57,244 nucleotides of DNA from contig JAAZLH010000113.1 of NCBI GenBank assembly GCA_012799415.1, positions 1 to 57,244 on the forward strand, written 5' to 3'. A model generated the notes under the pieces. That model saw only the letters and a program-made list of their open reading frames with translations. It was not told the origin of the DNA and did not search any database. Shown in pieces: positions 1-6,484 of the stretch (its first letter is position 1; each line of letters starts with the position of its first letter). Source of the DNA: Candidatus Epulonipiscium sp. GTDB taxonomy: Bacteria; Bacillota; Clostridia; Lachnospirales; JAAYNZ01. Both the position numbers and the translations under genes were made by a program.

Positions 1-93
1 CAACAACAAAGTTTATTATCTAAAGATGAAGTTAAAAAGCAGATAGCAGATATGGAAGAACAACTTGAAAAATTAAAGCAGCAATTATGTTAA
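1..93 (+). CDS. 3' end of an unidentified coiled-coil-ending protein (partial)
   Basis: An open frame enters from the left edge and ends at a TAA at 91-93. It encodes 30 residues ending in EEQLEKLKQQLC. The heptad-like, Lys/Glu/Gln-rich tail suggests a coiled coil. It is followed by a hairpin terminator at 130-165, which supports a real gene end. It lies inside the sigK intervening element. Too little is visible to name a family. Confidence 0.5.
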   Translation, partial: QQQSLLSKDEVKKQIADMEEQLEKLKQQLC

Positions 94-129
94 ATATAGT
101 ATAATTATCCATATTAATATTATAAAAAA

Positions 130-165
130 CACCGTAGAATTATTCTTGAATAATACGGCATTTTT
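130..165 (+). terminator. Hairpin terminator after the left-edge ORF
   Basis: CCGT (132-135) pairs with ACGG (155-158), and ATTATT with AATAAT inside it after a short bulge. A T-run follows at 161-165. It lies 40 bases after the stop codon at 91-93. Confidence 0.55.
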
Positions 166-303
166 ATGAATTATTTAATTTTAGCTACCTATTTGAAGCT
201 TTTAAATGTAAACTATATGGACAAGCAATAAATACCAACTACGTATGTAAGATTATAAATTATAATAGTAAATCTTCGTCTTTTGTTAGTTTATCTACCT
301 ATT

Positions 304-452
304 CTAGTGTAAGGTTAATCCACGATCTTCTATGGGAAAACCCTCTATCTGTTCTTGCTCTACAGATTCTTTGTTTTGTTTTTCTTAGCTGTTCTTTCCT
401 TATACATATCTTTCACATCTGGCAATGATTCATACTCATATATGGCTTGCTG
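304..452 (-). pseudogene. Degenerate remnant of an unidentified gene
   Basis: Downstream of the small gene at 477-677, two minus-strand frame segments read as one protein-like stretch broken by a stop and a frame change near 360. The first ends in KERTAKKNKTKNL; the second reads EQEQIEGFPIEDRGLTLH and stops at 304-306. No start codon is present and a TAG precedes the first segment. This looks like the decayed C-terminal end of a mobile-element gene. Family unknown. Confidence 0.3.
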
Positions 453-476
453 CTACTAATTAACTGCAAGTCTTGT

Positions 477-677
477 CTAACTCTCTCCTCTTTCTTCTTC
501 CTCAGCTTGTCGTTTAAGTTCTGCTTTAACATTCTCAAACAATTTAATCTTACTTTCATATGGCCAATCCAAAGCATTTATCTTATCGATAATGATCTGT
601 GCGTGGGTCTCTGCAAGTCTATCTTGTAATGCTTCCATTCCCTCTTTTGTTGTCGGTAAATGTAGTATAACTTCCAT
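477..677 (-). CDS. Small hypothetical protein of the sigK element (66 aa)
   Basis: The gene starts with ATG preceded by a strong Shine-Dalgarno run (GGGGGTGGTG) a few bases upstream, so it is probably translated. The product is 66 residues, begins MEVILHLPTTKEGMEALQDR and ends in an acidic, Glu-rich tail. No membrane segment or catalytic motif is visible. Proteins with a similar opening (a short beta strand, then an Arg/Lys/Gln-rich helix) occur as small accessory proteins of clostridial mobile elements, but that is a general impression and I do not assign a function. It lies inside the sigK intervening element. Confidence 0.6.
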   Translation of the reverse strand: MEVILHLPTTKEGMEALQDRLAETHAQIIIDKINALDWPYESKIKLFENVKAELKRQAEEEERGES

Positions 678-1126
678 ATCACCACCCCCATATTGATTTT
701 TATGTTATTTGTAGAATGTCCTATGCCGCATACTGAATGTAAAGTTGCTTTATAATATTGATGTAGGTTTCTTTTGTGATATCTTGCTAATCTCCTAGGA
801 TCATACCTATCCTTTTAAGCTTTAAGCTTATATTTTTTCTCCAATCTATGCCATAAATAACAATTATGCCTCTACACCTCCCAAAGGATTAGATATTTTC
901 AGTTAATAAAAACCAATATGTCTTTTTACATTTCATAAAGTTTATTGTTTTTTAAAAATATGTTATAATATTCTTGAATTTCATCATTAAATCCTTTTAT
1001 GGATAATATTACAATAACAAGAAGCCTGAGATTACTAAAATTAAAAATATCAATAATGCAAGACTTTCTCACTACCAGTTGAGAATAGAATTTCTAACAA
1101 TGAAATAACTTTGAAAGGATGATTAT
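678..1126. other. Intergenic stretch upstream of the recombinase
   Basis: No convincing gene in either strand over about 450 bases; AT-rich with scattered stops. It holds a possible sigma-E type promoter at 914-941 and the recombinase ribosome binding site (AAAGGA, 1114-1119). A TATAAT at 964-969 lacks a usable -35 box. Otherwise I see nothing. Confidence 0.6.
914..941 (+). promoter_or_regulatory. Possible sigma-E type promoter of the recombinase gene
   Basis: CATAAAGT (934-941) matches the sigma-E -10 consensus CATACANT at most positions. CAATATG (914-920) resembles the KMATATT -35 box; the 13-base spacer is one short of typical. It lies about 190 bases before the start codon. In B. subtilis spoIVCA is transcribed in the mother cell by sigma-E, so the expectation is clear, but the match is weak. 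Confidence 0.3.
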
Positions 1127-2782
1127 ATGAAAATAGCCATCTACTCTCGCAAATCTAAGTTCACTGGCAAAGGAGAGTCCGTCGATAACCAAATAGAACT
1201 CTGCAAAGAATACATAGAAAAACATTTTGACAACATAAAAGAATTCATTATTTACGAAGATGAGGGCTTTTCTGGTGGTGACACAGATAGACCTCAATTC
1301 CAACAGATGATGAAGAATGCAAAGAAAAAAAATTTTGATATTCTGGTCTGCTATCGTCTAGATCGGATAAGTAGAAACATCGCTGATTTCTCTATTTTGA
1401 TTGAGGAGCTTCTGAATTACAATATTGCCTTTGTATCTATTCGTGAACAGTTTGATACCTCTACTCCTATGGGGCGAGCTATGATGTATATTGCATCTGT
1501 ATTCGCTCAATTAGAAAGAGAGACTATTGCAGAACGTATTCGTGATAATATGCTTCAATTAGCCAAAACTGGCCGATGGTTAGGTGGTACTACTCCAACA
1601 GGCTTTGAATCTAAAGAAGTCATCTATACTGATCCAGGTGGAAAAGAAAAAAAAATGTTTAAATTAACCCCTGTGCCTGAAGAATTAGATATTGTTAGGT
1701 TGATTTATTTTAAATTCCTAGAATTAAAATCCCTCACTAAGCTTGAAACCTATTGCATTCAAAATAATATTAAAACAAGAAATGGTATTGACTTCTCACG
1801 CTTTTCCTTGAAGATGATTTTAAATAACCCTGTCTATGTTACTGCAGATAAAACCCTATATGACTACTTTATTGAAAATGATTATGAAATTTATGCTTCA
1901 AAATCCGATTTTAACGGTTTCAATGGTATTATGGCTTATAACAAAACTATACAGGGTAAAAATGGATCTATTAAGATAAGAGATCATGAAGAATGGATTG
2001 TGGCCGTAGGTGCACATCAAGGAACAATCTATAGTCACGATTGGATCAAGGTACAAAAAATTATTAATCGAAACAAGTCTAAGACATTTCGACAAGTACG
2101 AAGTTCTGCATCTATTTTATCTGGTCTACTCCACTGCTCTAACTGTGGAAGCTATATGAGACCAAAAAATGGAAGAATGAAAAAAGATGGTACTAGGGCT
2201 TTCTATTACTTATGTGAGATGAAAGAAAAAAGTAAGAAAGTAAAATGTGACATGAGAAATACAAATGGAAATGATTTAGATAGGCTTGTGATAGAAAAGA
2301 TAAAAAAGCTCTCTGCTACTCGTTCAAAGTTATATGGTCAAATAAATAAAGATAAAGTACAAATAAGAGAAGCTCAAAATAGTCTTGTAAGTAAAATTAG
2401 CCTTTTAGAAGCAAATATAAAAACTAATGAACAATCTATAGCTAACTTAGTTCATACCCTCTCCCAGGGGCAAAATACCAATGCTAGCAAGTACATAATT
2501 GGTCAGATCAATGCCTTGGATGAACAAATTACTGCAGAAAAGAAAAAATTAAGTGAATTAAAAGAAAAATTAGACACTACCCAAGCTAAAGATAATTCTT
2601 TAGATTTTATGCAGGATTTACTTACTAGCTTTGCAAATACAATCGATTCTTTAGATATACCAGGACAAAGGGCTTTATTAAAAGCTATTGTAGAAAGAAT
2701 AACATGGGATGGAGAAAAAGCTCATGTTACTATTTTTGGAGATAACTCTAAAAAAATTTTTGAAAATGTTTCCTCAATGTGA
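1127..2782 (+). CDS. spoIVCA: Large serine recombinase, SpoIVCA-type sigK element excisionase
   Basis: This 551-residue protein should excise the intervening element to rejoin sigK during sporulation. Residues 1-145 are the resolvase catalytic domain, with the nucleophile Ser10 in the YSRKS motif, the [10 protein letters not shown] block at 75-84 and the long linker helix after about 120. A recombinase DNA-binding domain follows from about 149 (GRWLGG) to 300. A zinc ribbon has Cys337, Cys340, Cys363 and Cys374. A coiled coil covers about 395-480, then a short conserved C-terminus. ATG is preceded by AAAGGA. It is slightly longer than B. subtilis SpoIVCA (500 aa). It converges on the sigK 5' half, overlapping its truncated frame by 35 bases. 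Sequence alone cannot exclude a prophage integrase that merely uses sigK as its site. Confidence 0.85.
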   Translation: MKIAIYSRKSKFTGKGESVDNQIELCKEYIEKHFDNIKEFIIYEDEGFSGGDTDRPQFQQMMKNAKKKNFDILVCYRLDRISRNIADFSILIEELLNYNIAFVSIREQFDTSTPMGRAMMYIASVFAQLERETIAERIRDNMLQLAKTGRWLGGTTPTGFESKEVIYTDPGGKEKKMFKLTPVPEELDIVRLIYFKFLELKSLTKLETYCIQNNIKTRNGIDFSRFSLKMILNNPVYVTADKTLYDYFIENDYEIYASKSDFNGFNGIMAYNKTIQGKNGSIKIRDHEEWIVAVGAHQGTIYSHDWIKVQKIINRNKSKTFRQVRSSASILSGLLHCSNCGSYMRPKNGRMKKDGTRAFYYLCEMKEKSKKVKCDMRNTNGNDLDRLVIEKIKKLSATRSKLYGQINKDKVQIREAQNSLVSKISLLEANIKTNEQSIANLVHTLSQGQNTNASKYIIGQINALDEQITAEKKKLSELKEKLDTTQAKDNSLDFMQDLLTSFANTIDSLDIPGQRALLKAIVERITWDGEKAHVTIFGDNSKKIFENVSSM

Positions 2783-3110
2783 GTATAGCATTTTCAATAC
2801 AACGTGCAGCATAAGTAGCCAATCTAACCCCTTTCTCAGCATCGTAAGAGGAGATGGCTTTAATAAGTCCAATAGTACCAATAGAGATTAAATCATCTGT
2901 ATCCCGATTTACATTGTTATATTTCTTTACAATATGGGCTACAAGACGAAGGTTACGTTCAATAAGAATGTTTTTAGCCTCTTGATCTCCAGCTGCGTAG
3001 GCTTCTAGGTATTTTTTTTCTTCTTCTGGTGTCAAAGGTTGGGGAAAAGAATATTGATGGCTGGAAACGTAAGAGATAGCAAAAACATAATGAAATAAAT
3101 AGGCAAGCAT
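2748..3110 (-). CDS. sigK: RNA polymerase sigma-K, N-terminal half (split gene)
   Basis: The frame encodes 120 residues matching the first half of sigma-K, the late mother-cell sigma factor. Visible blocks are [26 protein letters not shown], the [14 protein letters not shown] core-binding block and [11 protein letters not shown] (regions 1.2 to 2.4). Homology ends after ARCIEN; the last dozen residues are read from the intervening element up to a stop at 2748. A hydrophobic pro-sequence of about 13 residues precedes SYVSSHQ, so cleavage is expected between Ser13 and Tyr14, as in B. subtilis pro-sigma-K. I chose the ATG at 3108-3110 because GGAGGTG (3117-3123) lies 6 bases upstream; a GTG at 3117-3119 is inside that site. 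Region 2.4 to region 4 must be encoded beyond the left edge. Confidence 0.9.
   Translation of the reverse strand: MLAYLFHYVFAISYVSSHQYSFPQPLTPEEEKKYLEAYAAGDQEAKNILIERNLRLVAHIVKKYNNVNRDTDDLISIGTIGLIKAISSYDAEKGVRLATYAARCIENAILTLRKHFQKFF
2761..2796. repeat. Inverted repeat at the sigK/element junction, candidate att site
   Basis: TGAAAATG (2761-2768) and CATTTTCA (2789-2796) are perfect 8-base inverted repeats around a 20-base core that itself contains CTCA-ATG-TGAG (2773-2783). Large serine recombinases bind imperfect dyads of this kind at attachment sites. The right arm is sigK coding sequence (Glu-Asn codons); the left arm is the 3' end of the recombinase gene. Confidence 0.45.
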
Positions 3111-3113
3111 AAA

Positions 3114-3173
3114 AAACACCTCCAGAATACGATCCTATCTCTATTGTATGAAAGATCGTTTCTGGATGTGTTT
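3114..3173 (-). promoter_or_regulatory. Hairpin covering the sigK ribosome binding site
   Basis: GATCGT TTCTGGA (3154-3166) pairs with TCCAGAA-t-ACGATC (3121-3134). After one mismatch the stem continues with GTGTTT (3168-3173) against AAACAC (3114-3119). That gives about 19 base pairs around a 19-base loop. In an RNA reading through from the upstream gene, the whole Shine-Dalgarno GGAGGTG would be in the stem. The sigK -10 box lies in the loop, so RNA started there would lack the 5' arm. The stem followed by U-rich sequence could also terminate the transcript of genes upstream of sigK. Confidence 0.65.
3143..3171 (-). promoter_or_regulatory. Sigma-E/sigma-K type promoter of sigK
   Basis: CATACAAT at 3150-3143 is an exact sigma-E -10 consensus and, with the next A, also fits the sigma-K pattern CATAnnnTA. 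The -35 region about 14 bases upstream (ACACATC) is a weak match. Predicted transcription start about 3136 gives a 5' leader of about 26 bases, just long enough for the ribosome binding site. Known sigK genes are read by sigma-E and then by sigma-K. Confidence 0.6.
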
Positions 3174-3187
3174 GTCTAAGATAAAAT

Positions 3188-4423
3188 TTATTCTTTTTTA
3201 CGTAAAATATCGTATGGTCGAACTGTCTCTTTTATTTTTAATTGGATGATTTGTTTGGGATGGGGTGCATCTATGATTTCTTCCCCCTCCTCATTCCACA
3301 TTTTTTGAACTTGATAAGAAATATTGTCACCTTTTTGAGTTAAAAATTCTATTTGGTCCCCTTGTGAAAACTTATTTCTTTGCTCGATAGTAGCTACTTG
3401 AGTCTTTTTATCATAGTCTAAAACCAGACCTATATAAGTGTAACCACGGATATAAGTATTGCTATCATAAATGTGATCTGTGGTTTTTGGTTTATCAATA
3501 TAAAATCCCGTTGAAAAAGGACGATAATTACATTTTTTAAGTTCTTCCATATAGTAGGATTTTTTATCTTCATATTTTAGCGGATCCTCCAAATAATCAT
3601 CGATTGCTTCCCGATATGTCTTAACAACGGTTCCTACATAAAGACCTGTTTTCATTCGTCCTTCTATTTTAAAGCTTTCAATACCTGCATGGATTACTTC
3701 AGGTATATACTCAATCATACAAAGGTCTTTAGAATTGAAAATATAGGTTCCATTTTCATCCTCAACAACAGGCATATATTCTCCAGGCCTTGTTTCCTCC
3801 ACTAAATGGTATTTCCACCTACAAGGATGAGTACAGGCACCTAAGTTGGCATTCCTACCAGTCATGTAATTACTAAGCAAACACCTACCTGAGTAAGACA
3901 TACACATTGCCCCATGAACAAAAGCTTCTATTTCTAACTTTTCAGAAGTTTTATCTCTAATTTCTTTAATTTCTTCAAAAGACAGTTCTCGAGCCATAAC
4001 AACGCGTTCAGCACCTTGATTATACCAGAATTGTACACTACGATAGTTTGTATTATTAGCTTGGGTACTAATATGAATAGGCATATTTGGTACAATCTCT
4101 TTAGCTACACTAAAAACTCCTGGATCCGCTACAATAATGGCATCTACTCCTATTTTTTCTAACTCCATTAGATATTCAGGCAAACCTTCAAAATGGATAT
4201 TATGAGGAATAATATTAGCCGTTACATAGACTTTTACACTATGAGCGTGAGCATATTCAATTCCCTCTATCATTTCTTCTTTTGTAAAGTTTTTAGCATT
4301 GGCACGTAATCCATATTGAAAACCACCCATATATACTGCATCTGCCCCATATAGTACGGCTATTTTTAATGTTTCTAAATTACCTGCTGGTGCTAATAAT
4401 TCTATTTTTTTATTGTTTTTCAT
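3188..4423 (-). CDS. trhP: Peptidase U32-family tRNA hydroxylation protein TrhP
   Basis: The 411-residue product belongs to the U32 family, with the opening ELLAPAGNLETLKIAVLYGADAVYMG typical of the TIM-barrel part. A Cys cluster around GAMCMSYSGRC and GACTHPCRW is seen in members that carry an iron-sulfur cluster. TrhP proteins are needed for prephenate-dependent hydroxylation of wobble uridine 34. The downstream-acting methylase TrmR is encoded just before it and the two genes overlap by 14 bases, supporting this role over general proteolysis. The ATG at 4421-4423 has GAGGAG seven bases upstream; an in-frame start 15 bases earlier overlaps that site. B. subtilis has two adjacent U32 genes here (yrrN, yrrO); only one is present. 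Confidence 0.8.
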   Translation of the reverse strand: MKNNKKIELLAPAGNLETLKIAVLYGADAVYMGGFQYGLRANAKNFTKEEMIEGIEYAHAHSVKVYVTANIIPHNIHFEGLPEYLMELEKIGVDAIIVADPGVFSVAKEIVPNMPIHISTQANNTNYRSVQFWYNQGAERVVMARELSFEEIKEIRDKTSEKLEIEAFVHGAMCMSYSGRCLLSNYMTGRNANLGACTHPCRWKYHLVEETRPGEYMPVVEDENGTYIFNSKDLCMIEYIPEVIHAGIESFKIEGRMKTGLYVGTVVKTYREAIDDYLEDPLKYEDKKSYYMEELKKCNYRPFSTGFYIDKPKTTDHIYDSNTYIRGYTYIGLVLDYDKKTQVATIEQRNKFSQGDQIEFLTQKGDNISYQVQKMWNEEGEEIIDAPHPKQIIQLKIKETVRPYDILRKKE

Positions 4424-5090
4424 AATTGTTCTCCTCATTTAATTTTGTTTTATGACAAAGGGCTATACCATCTCCAATAGATAATATACTGCTTTTTAGC
4501 TCTGGATGATGATAAACATCCCAAATAAAGTTGCGTAATCTTTTGTGTGTTGTTCTGTGTCTCCTTGGAACATCAACTCGAGATTGAGCAATCATTCCTT
4601 TATTTAAGACATTATCAGCTATTAGAATTCCACCTGGGCGTAATAAACTTACGCAGTAGGGCAAAAACACATGATACTGTGCTTTTGCTGCATCCATAAA
4701 AATAAAATCAAAAGCAGGCTCTAGAGTAGGTAAAATATCTTCTGCATCTCCCTCTAATAAAGTAATTATATCCTCTAGATTTGCCCTTGCAATATTTTTT
4801 TTTGCTTGTTCAATCATAAATGGATAGCGATCAATAGTTGTAATAGAACCATTTTTAGCAAGGTACTGGCTCATTAAGATAGATGAATATCCTATAGCTG
4901 TACCAATCTCTAAAATTTTTTTTGGTTGATGCATAGATAATAAAACTTCTAATAAGCTCTTCACTTCAAAGGATATAATAGGTACCCTATTTCTGTGGGC
5001 TTCTTCTTCTAATGCAAGAAGAAAGGGATTTGATATAGGCTGAATTGTTGATAGAAAATCAACAATATAATCTTGAGTTACTTCGCTCAT
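4410..5090 (-). CDS. trmR: tRNA 5-hydroxyuridine methyltransferase TrmR (YrrM)
   Basis: This 226-residue class I methyltransferase has the O-methyltransferase family 3 motif LEIGTAIGYSSILM for S-adenosylmethionine at about 67-81, and DFIFMDAAKAQY for metal and catalytic residues. In B. subtilis YrrM converts 5-hydroxyuridine 34 to 5-methoxyuridine in tRNA. Its position between mltG and a U32 gene matches the yrrL-yrrM-yrrN-yrrO order. The start has AAGGAG eight bases upstream. It overlaps trhP and is separated from mltG by a hairpin terminator, so it may have its own promoter, which I could not define. Confidence 0.8.
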   Translation of the reverse strand: MSEVTQDYIVDFLSTIQPISNPFLLALEEEAHRNRVPIISFEVKSLLEVLLSMHQPKKILEIGTAIGYSSILMSQYLAKNGSITTIDRYPFMIEQAKKNIARANLEDIITLLEGDAEDILPTLEPAFDFIFMDAAKAQYHVFLPYCVSLLRPGGILIADNVLNKGMIAQSRVDVPRRHRTTHKRLRNFIWDVYHHPELKSSILSIGDGIALCHKTKLNEENNYEKQ

Positions 5091-5171
5091 ATGCTGTGCT
5101 CCTTACTAACTAAAATAAATAATAACATAAAAAATTTGGCCCCTAGAAAAACTCCTCTAGTTCAAAATAAA

Positions 5172-5196
5172 TCCCTGTAGAATGAGGCTACAGGGA
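5172..5196 (-). terminator. Hairpin after mltG
   Basis: TCCCTGTAG (5172-5180) and CTACAGGGA (5188-5196) form a perfect 9-base-pair stem with a 7-base loop. On the minus strand it is followed by TTTATTTTG. It lies 10 bases after the mltG stop. Confidence 0.65.
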
Positions 5197-5205
5197 CCTA
5201 TTATA

Positions 5206-6276
5206 TTAAAATTTTTGGTTATATTTTTTCTTTGCTTGTTCATGTTCTTCACCAGATGTTGAAAAATAATGTTGCCCTGTTTCTTCATCTTGTACTACGA
5301 AGTATAGATATTCATGTTCTTCTGGGTAGAGAGCTGCCCTAATGGAAGCTTCCCCCGGATTAGCAATAGGGCCTGGTGGCAGATCTTCATATAAATAGGT
5401 GTTATATGGAGACTCTACTTCTAAATCTTTATAAAGTAATCGAGCTTTTGGTTTACCTAGTACAAATATAACAGTAGAACACATTTGTAGCTTCATATCT
5501 TTTTCTAATCGATTGTAAATAACCCCTGCTATTTTAGGTCTCTCTTCATCTAATCGTGCCTCTTTTTCAATGATGGATGCAATGGTTATAATTTCATCCA
5601 TAGAATAACCTAGAGCTGCCGCTCTTTGTTGATATTCAGAACTGTAAACCTGTTCAAATTTATTTAGCATTTTACTAACAATTTCTTTTGCAGTAGCCTT
5701 TTCTCTTATTTCATAAGTAGCTGGAAATAAATAACCTTCTAAACGTTGATTGCGATCTGGGATCTGATGAATAAAGTCATAGCCATAATTATCTGCATCT
5801 GCAACAGCTTCTAAAAATTCATCTGTCTTTACAAGCCCTTCTTGCTCTACGCGTTTAGCAATGTCTTGTATCGCGAATCCTTCCGGAATCACTAATTTAA
5901 TACCCTTTTCTTGCTCTCCACCAGCTTGTAATATTTTCATCATTTGTTCTTGATCCATTGTAGTGTTAAGTATAAACTTTCCATACCGAAAAGTACCATC
6001 ATAATTATTTAGGCGACTTTCTATTTGAAACCATAACGCATTATGAATTAAACCATTTTCTTGTAACAAAGTAGCAATTTCTTTGGTCGTTGCACCTTTC
6101 GGAATTTCTACAGTAACTTCTTTCGCAATCCTGTCTTTTGGAGCCGGTTGTCTCACTGCCTGATAGGCAAATGTAAAGGCCCATTTCCCTATGATATAGA
6201 TGAGTACTAAAGTTCCAATCCAAATGCCTACTTTGGTCATTGCTTTAAGTAGGAATAAGCTTTGCTTTTTGTTCAT
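5206..6276 (-). CDS. mltG: Endolytic murein transglycosylase MltG (YceG-like)
   Basis: MltG cleaves nascent glycan strands at the outer membrane face and is thought to set strand length. The 356-residue product has one N-terminal membrane segment at about 17-40 and a YceG domain to the C-terminus, with the catalytic Glu in IASIIEKEARL and the conserved SPYNTYLYEDLPPGPIANPG block. I chose the ATG at 6274-6276 because AAGGAG lies eight bases upstream; an in-frame ATG 51 bases earlier has no such site. Same neighbours as B. subtilis yrrL. Confidence 0.88.
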   Translation of the reverse strand: MNKKQSLFLLKAMTKVGIWIGTLVLIYIIGKWAFTFAYQAVRQPAPKDRIAKEVTVEIPKGATTKEIATLLQENGLIHNALWFQIESRLNNYDGTFRYGKFILNTTMDQEQMMKILQAGGEQEKGIKLVIPEGFAIQDIAKRVEQEGLVKTDEFLEAVADADNYGYDFIHQIPDRNQRLEGYLFPATYEIREKATAKEIVSKMLNKFEQVYSSEYQQRAAALGYSMDEIITIASIIEKEARLDEERPKIAGVIYNRLEKDMKLQMCSTVIFVLGKPKARLLYKDLEVESPYNTYLYEDLPPGPIANPGEASIRAALYPEEHEYLYFVVQDEETGQHYFSTSGEEHEQAKKKYNQKF

Positions 6277-6431
6277 TTTTTTAACTCCTTCTTCTTTAAT
6301 AGGAAGATGTAGTAATTTGCTAATCAATTAGGAATACTTTTCTTTTATTATAGATCTATCCTTAGTAATATTATACCTATTTTCTCCCCAGACTTCAATT
6401 GTTTTTTATATTGAAGAAAACTTAAAAAGAA

Positions 6432-6470
6432 GCTATCTTACTATAGAATGTAATTCTATAGTAAGATAGC
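6432..6470 (-). terminator. Strong terminator after the RNase J gene
   Basis: GCTATCTTACTATAGAAT and its exact complement form an 18-base-pair stem with a 3-base loop. On the minus strand TTCTTTTT follows. It lies just beyond the RNase J stop at 6485. Confidence 0.85.
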
Positions 6471-6484
6471 CCCTTTGATAATTC

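Larger units (their letters stand above)
1..2793. mobile_element. Skin-like sigK intervening element (right end only)
   Basis: Seen: sigK reading frame on the minus strand is intact to about position 2790, then loses homology, and an intact large serine recombinase begins immediately beyond the break. This is the arrangement of the B. subtilis skin element (spoIVCB next to convergent spoIVCA). The element extends left past the window edge, so its size and the C-terminal sigK half are not visible. Visible cargo is sparse: an ORF end, a degenerate remnant, a 66-residue gene and the recombinase. Between 94 and 476 I see only the terminator at 130-165 and the remnant at 304-452. The exact junction is uncertain; by analogy with the B. 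subtilis AATGA core it should lie near the AATG (minus strand) at 2789-2792. Confidence 0.8.

Noticed and set aside
945..969. Sigma-A promoter of the recombinase gene (TTGTTT and TATAAT)
   Set aside because: The boxes are only 13 bases apart, too close for a working promoter.
1094..1303. 69-codon minus-strand frame within the recombinase start
   Set aside because: Antisense shadow of the recombinase gene without a start signal.
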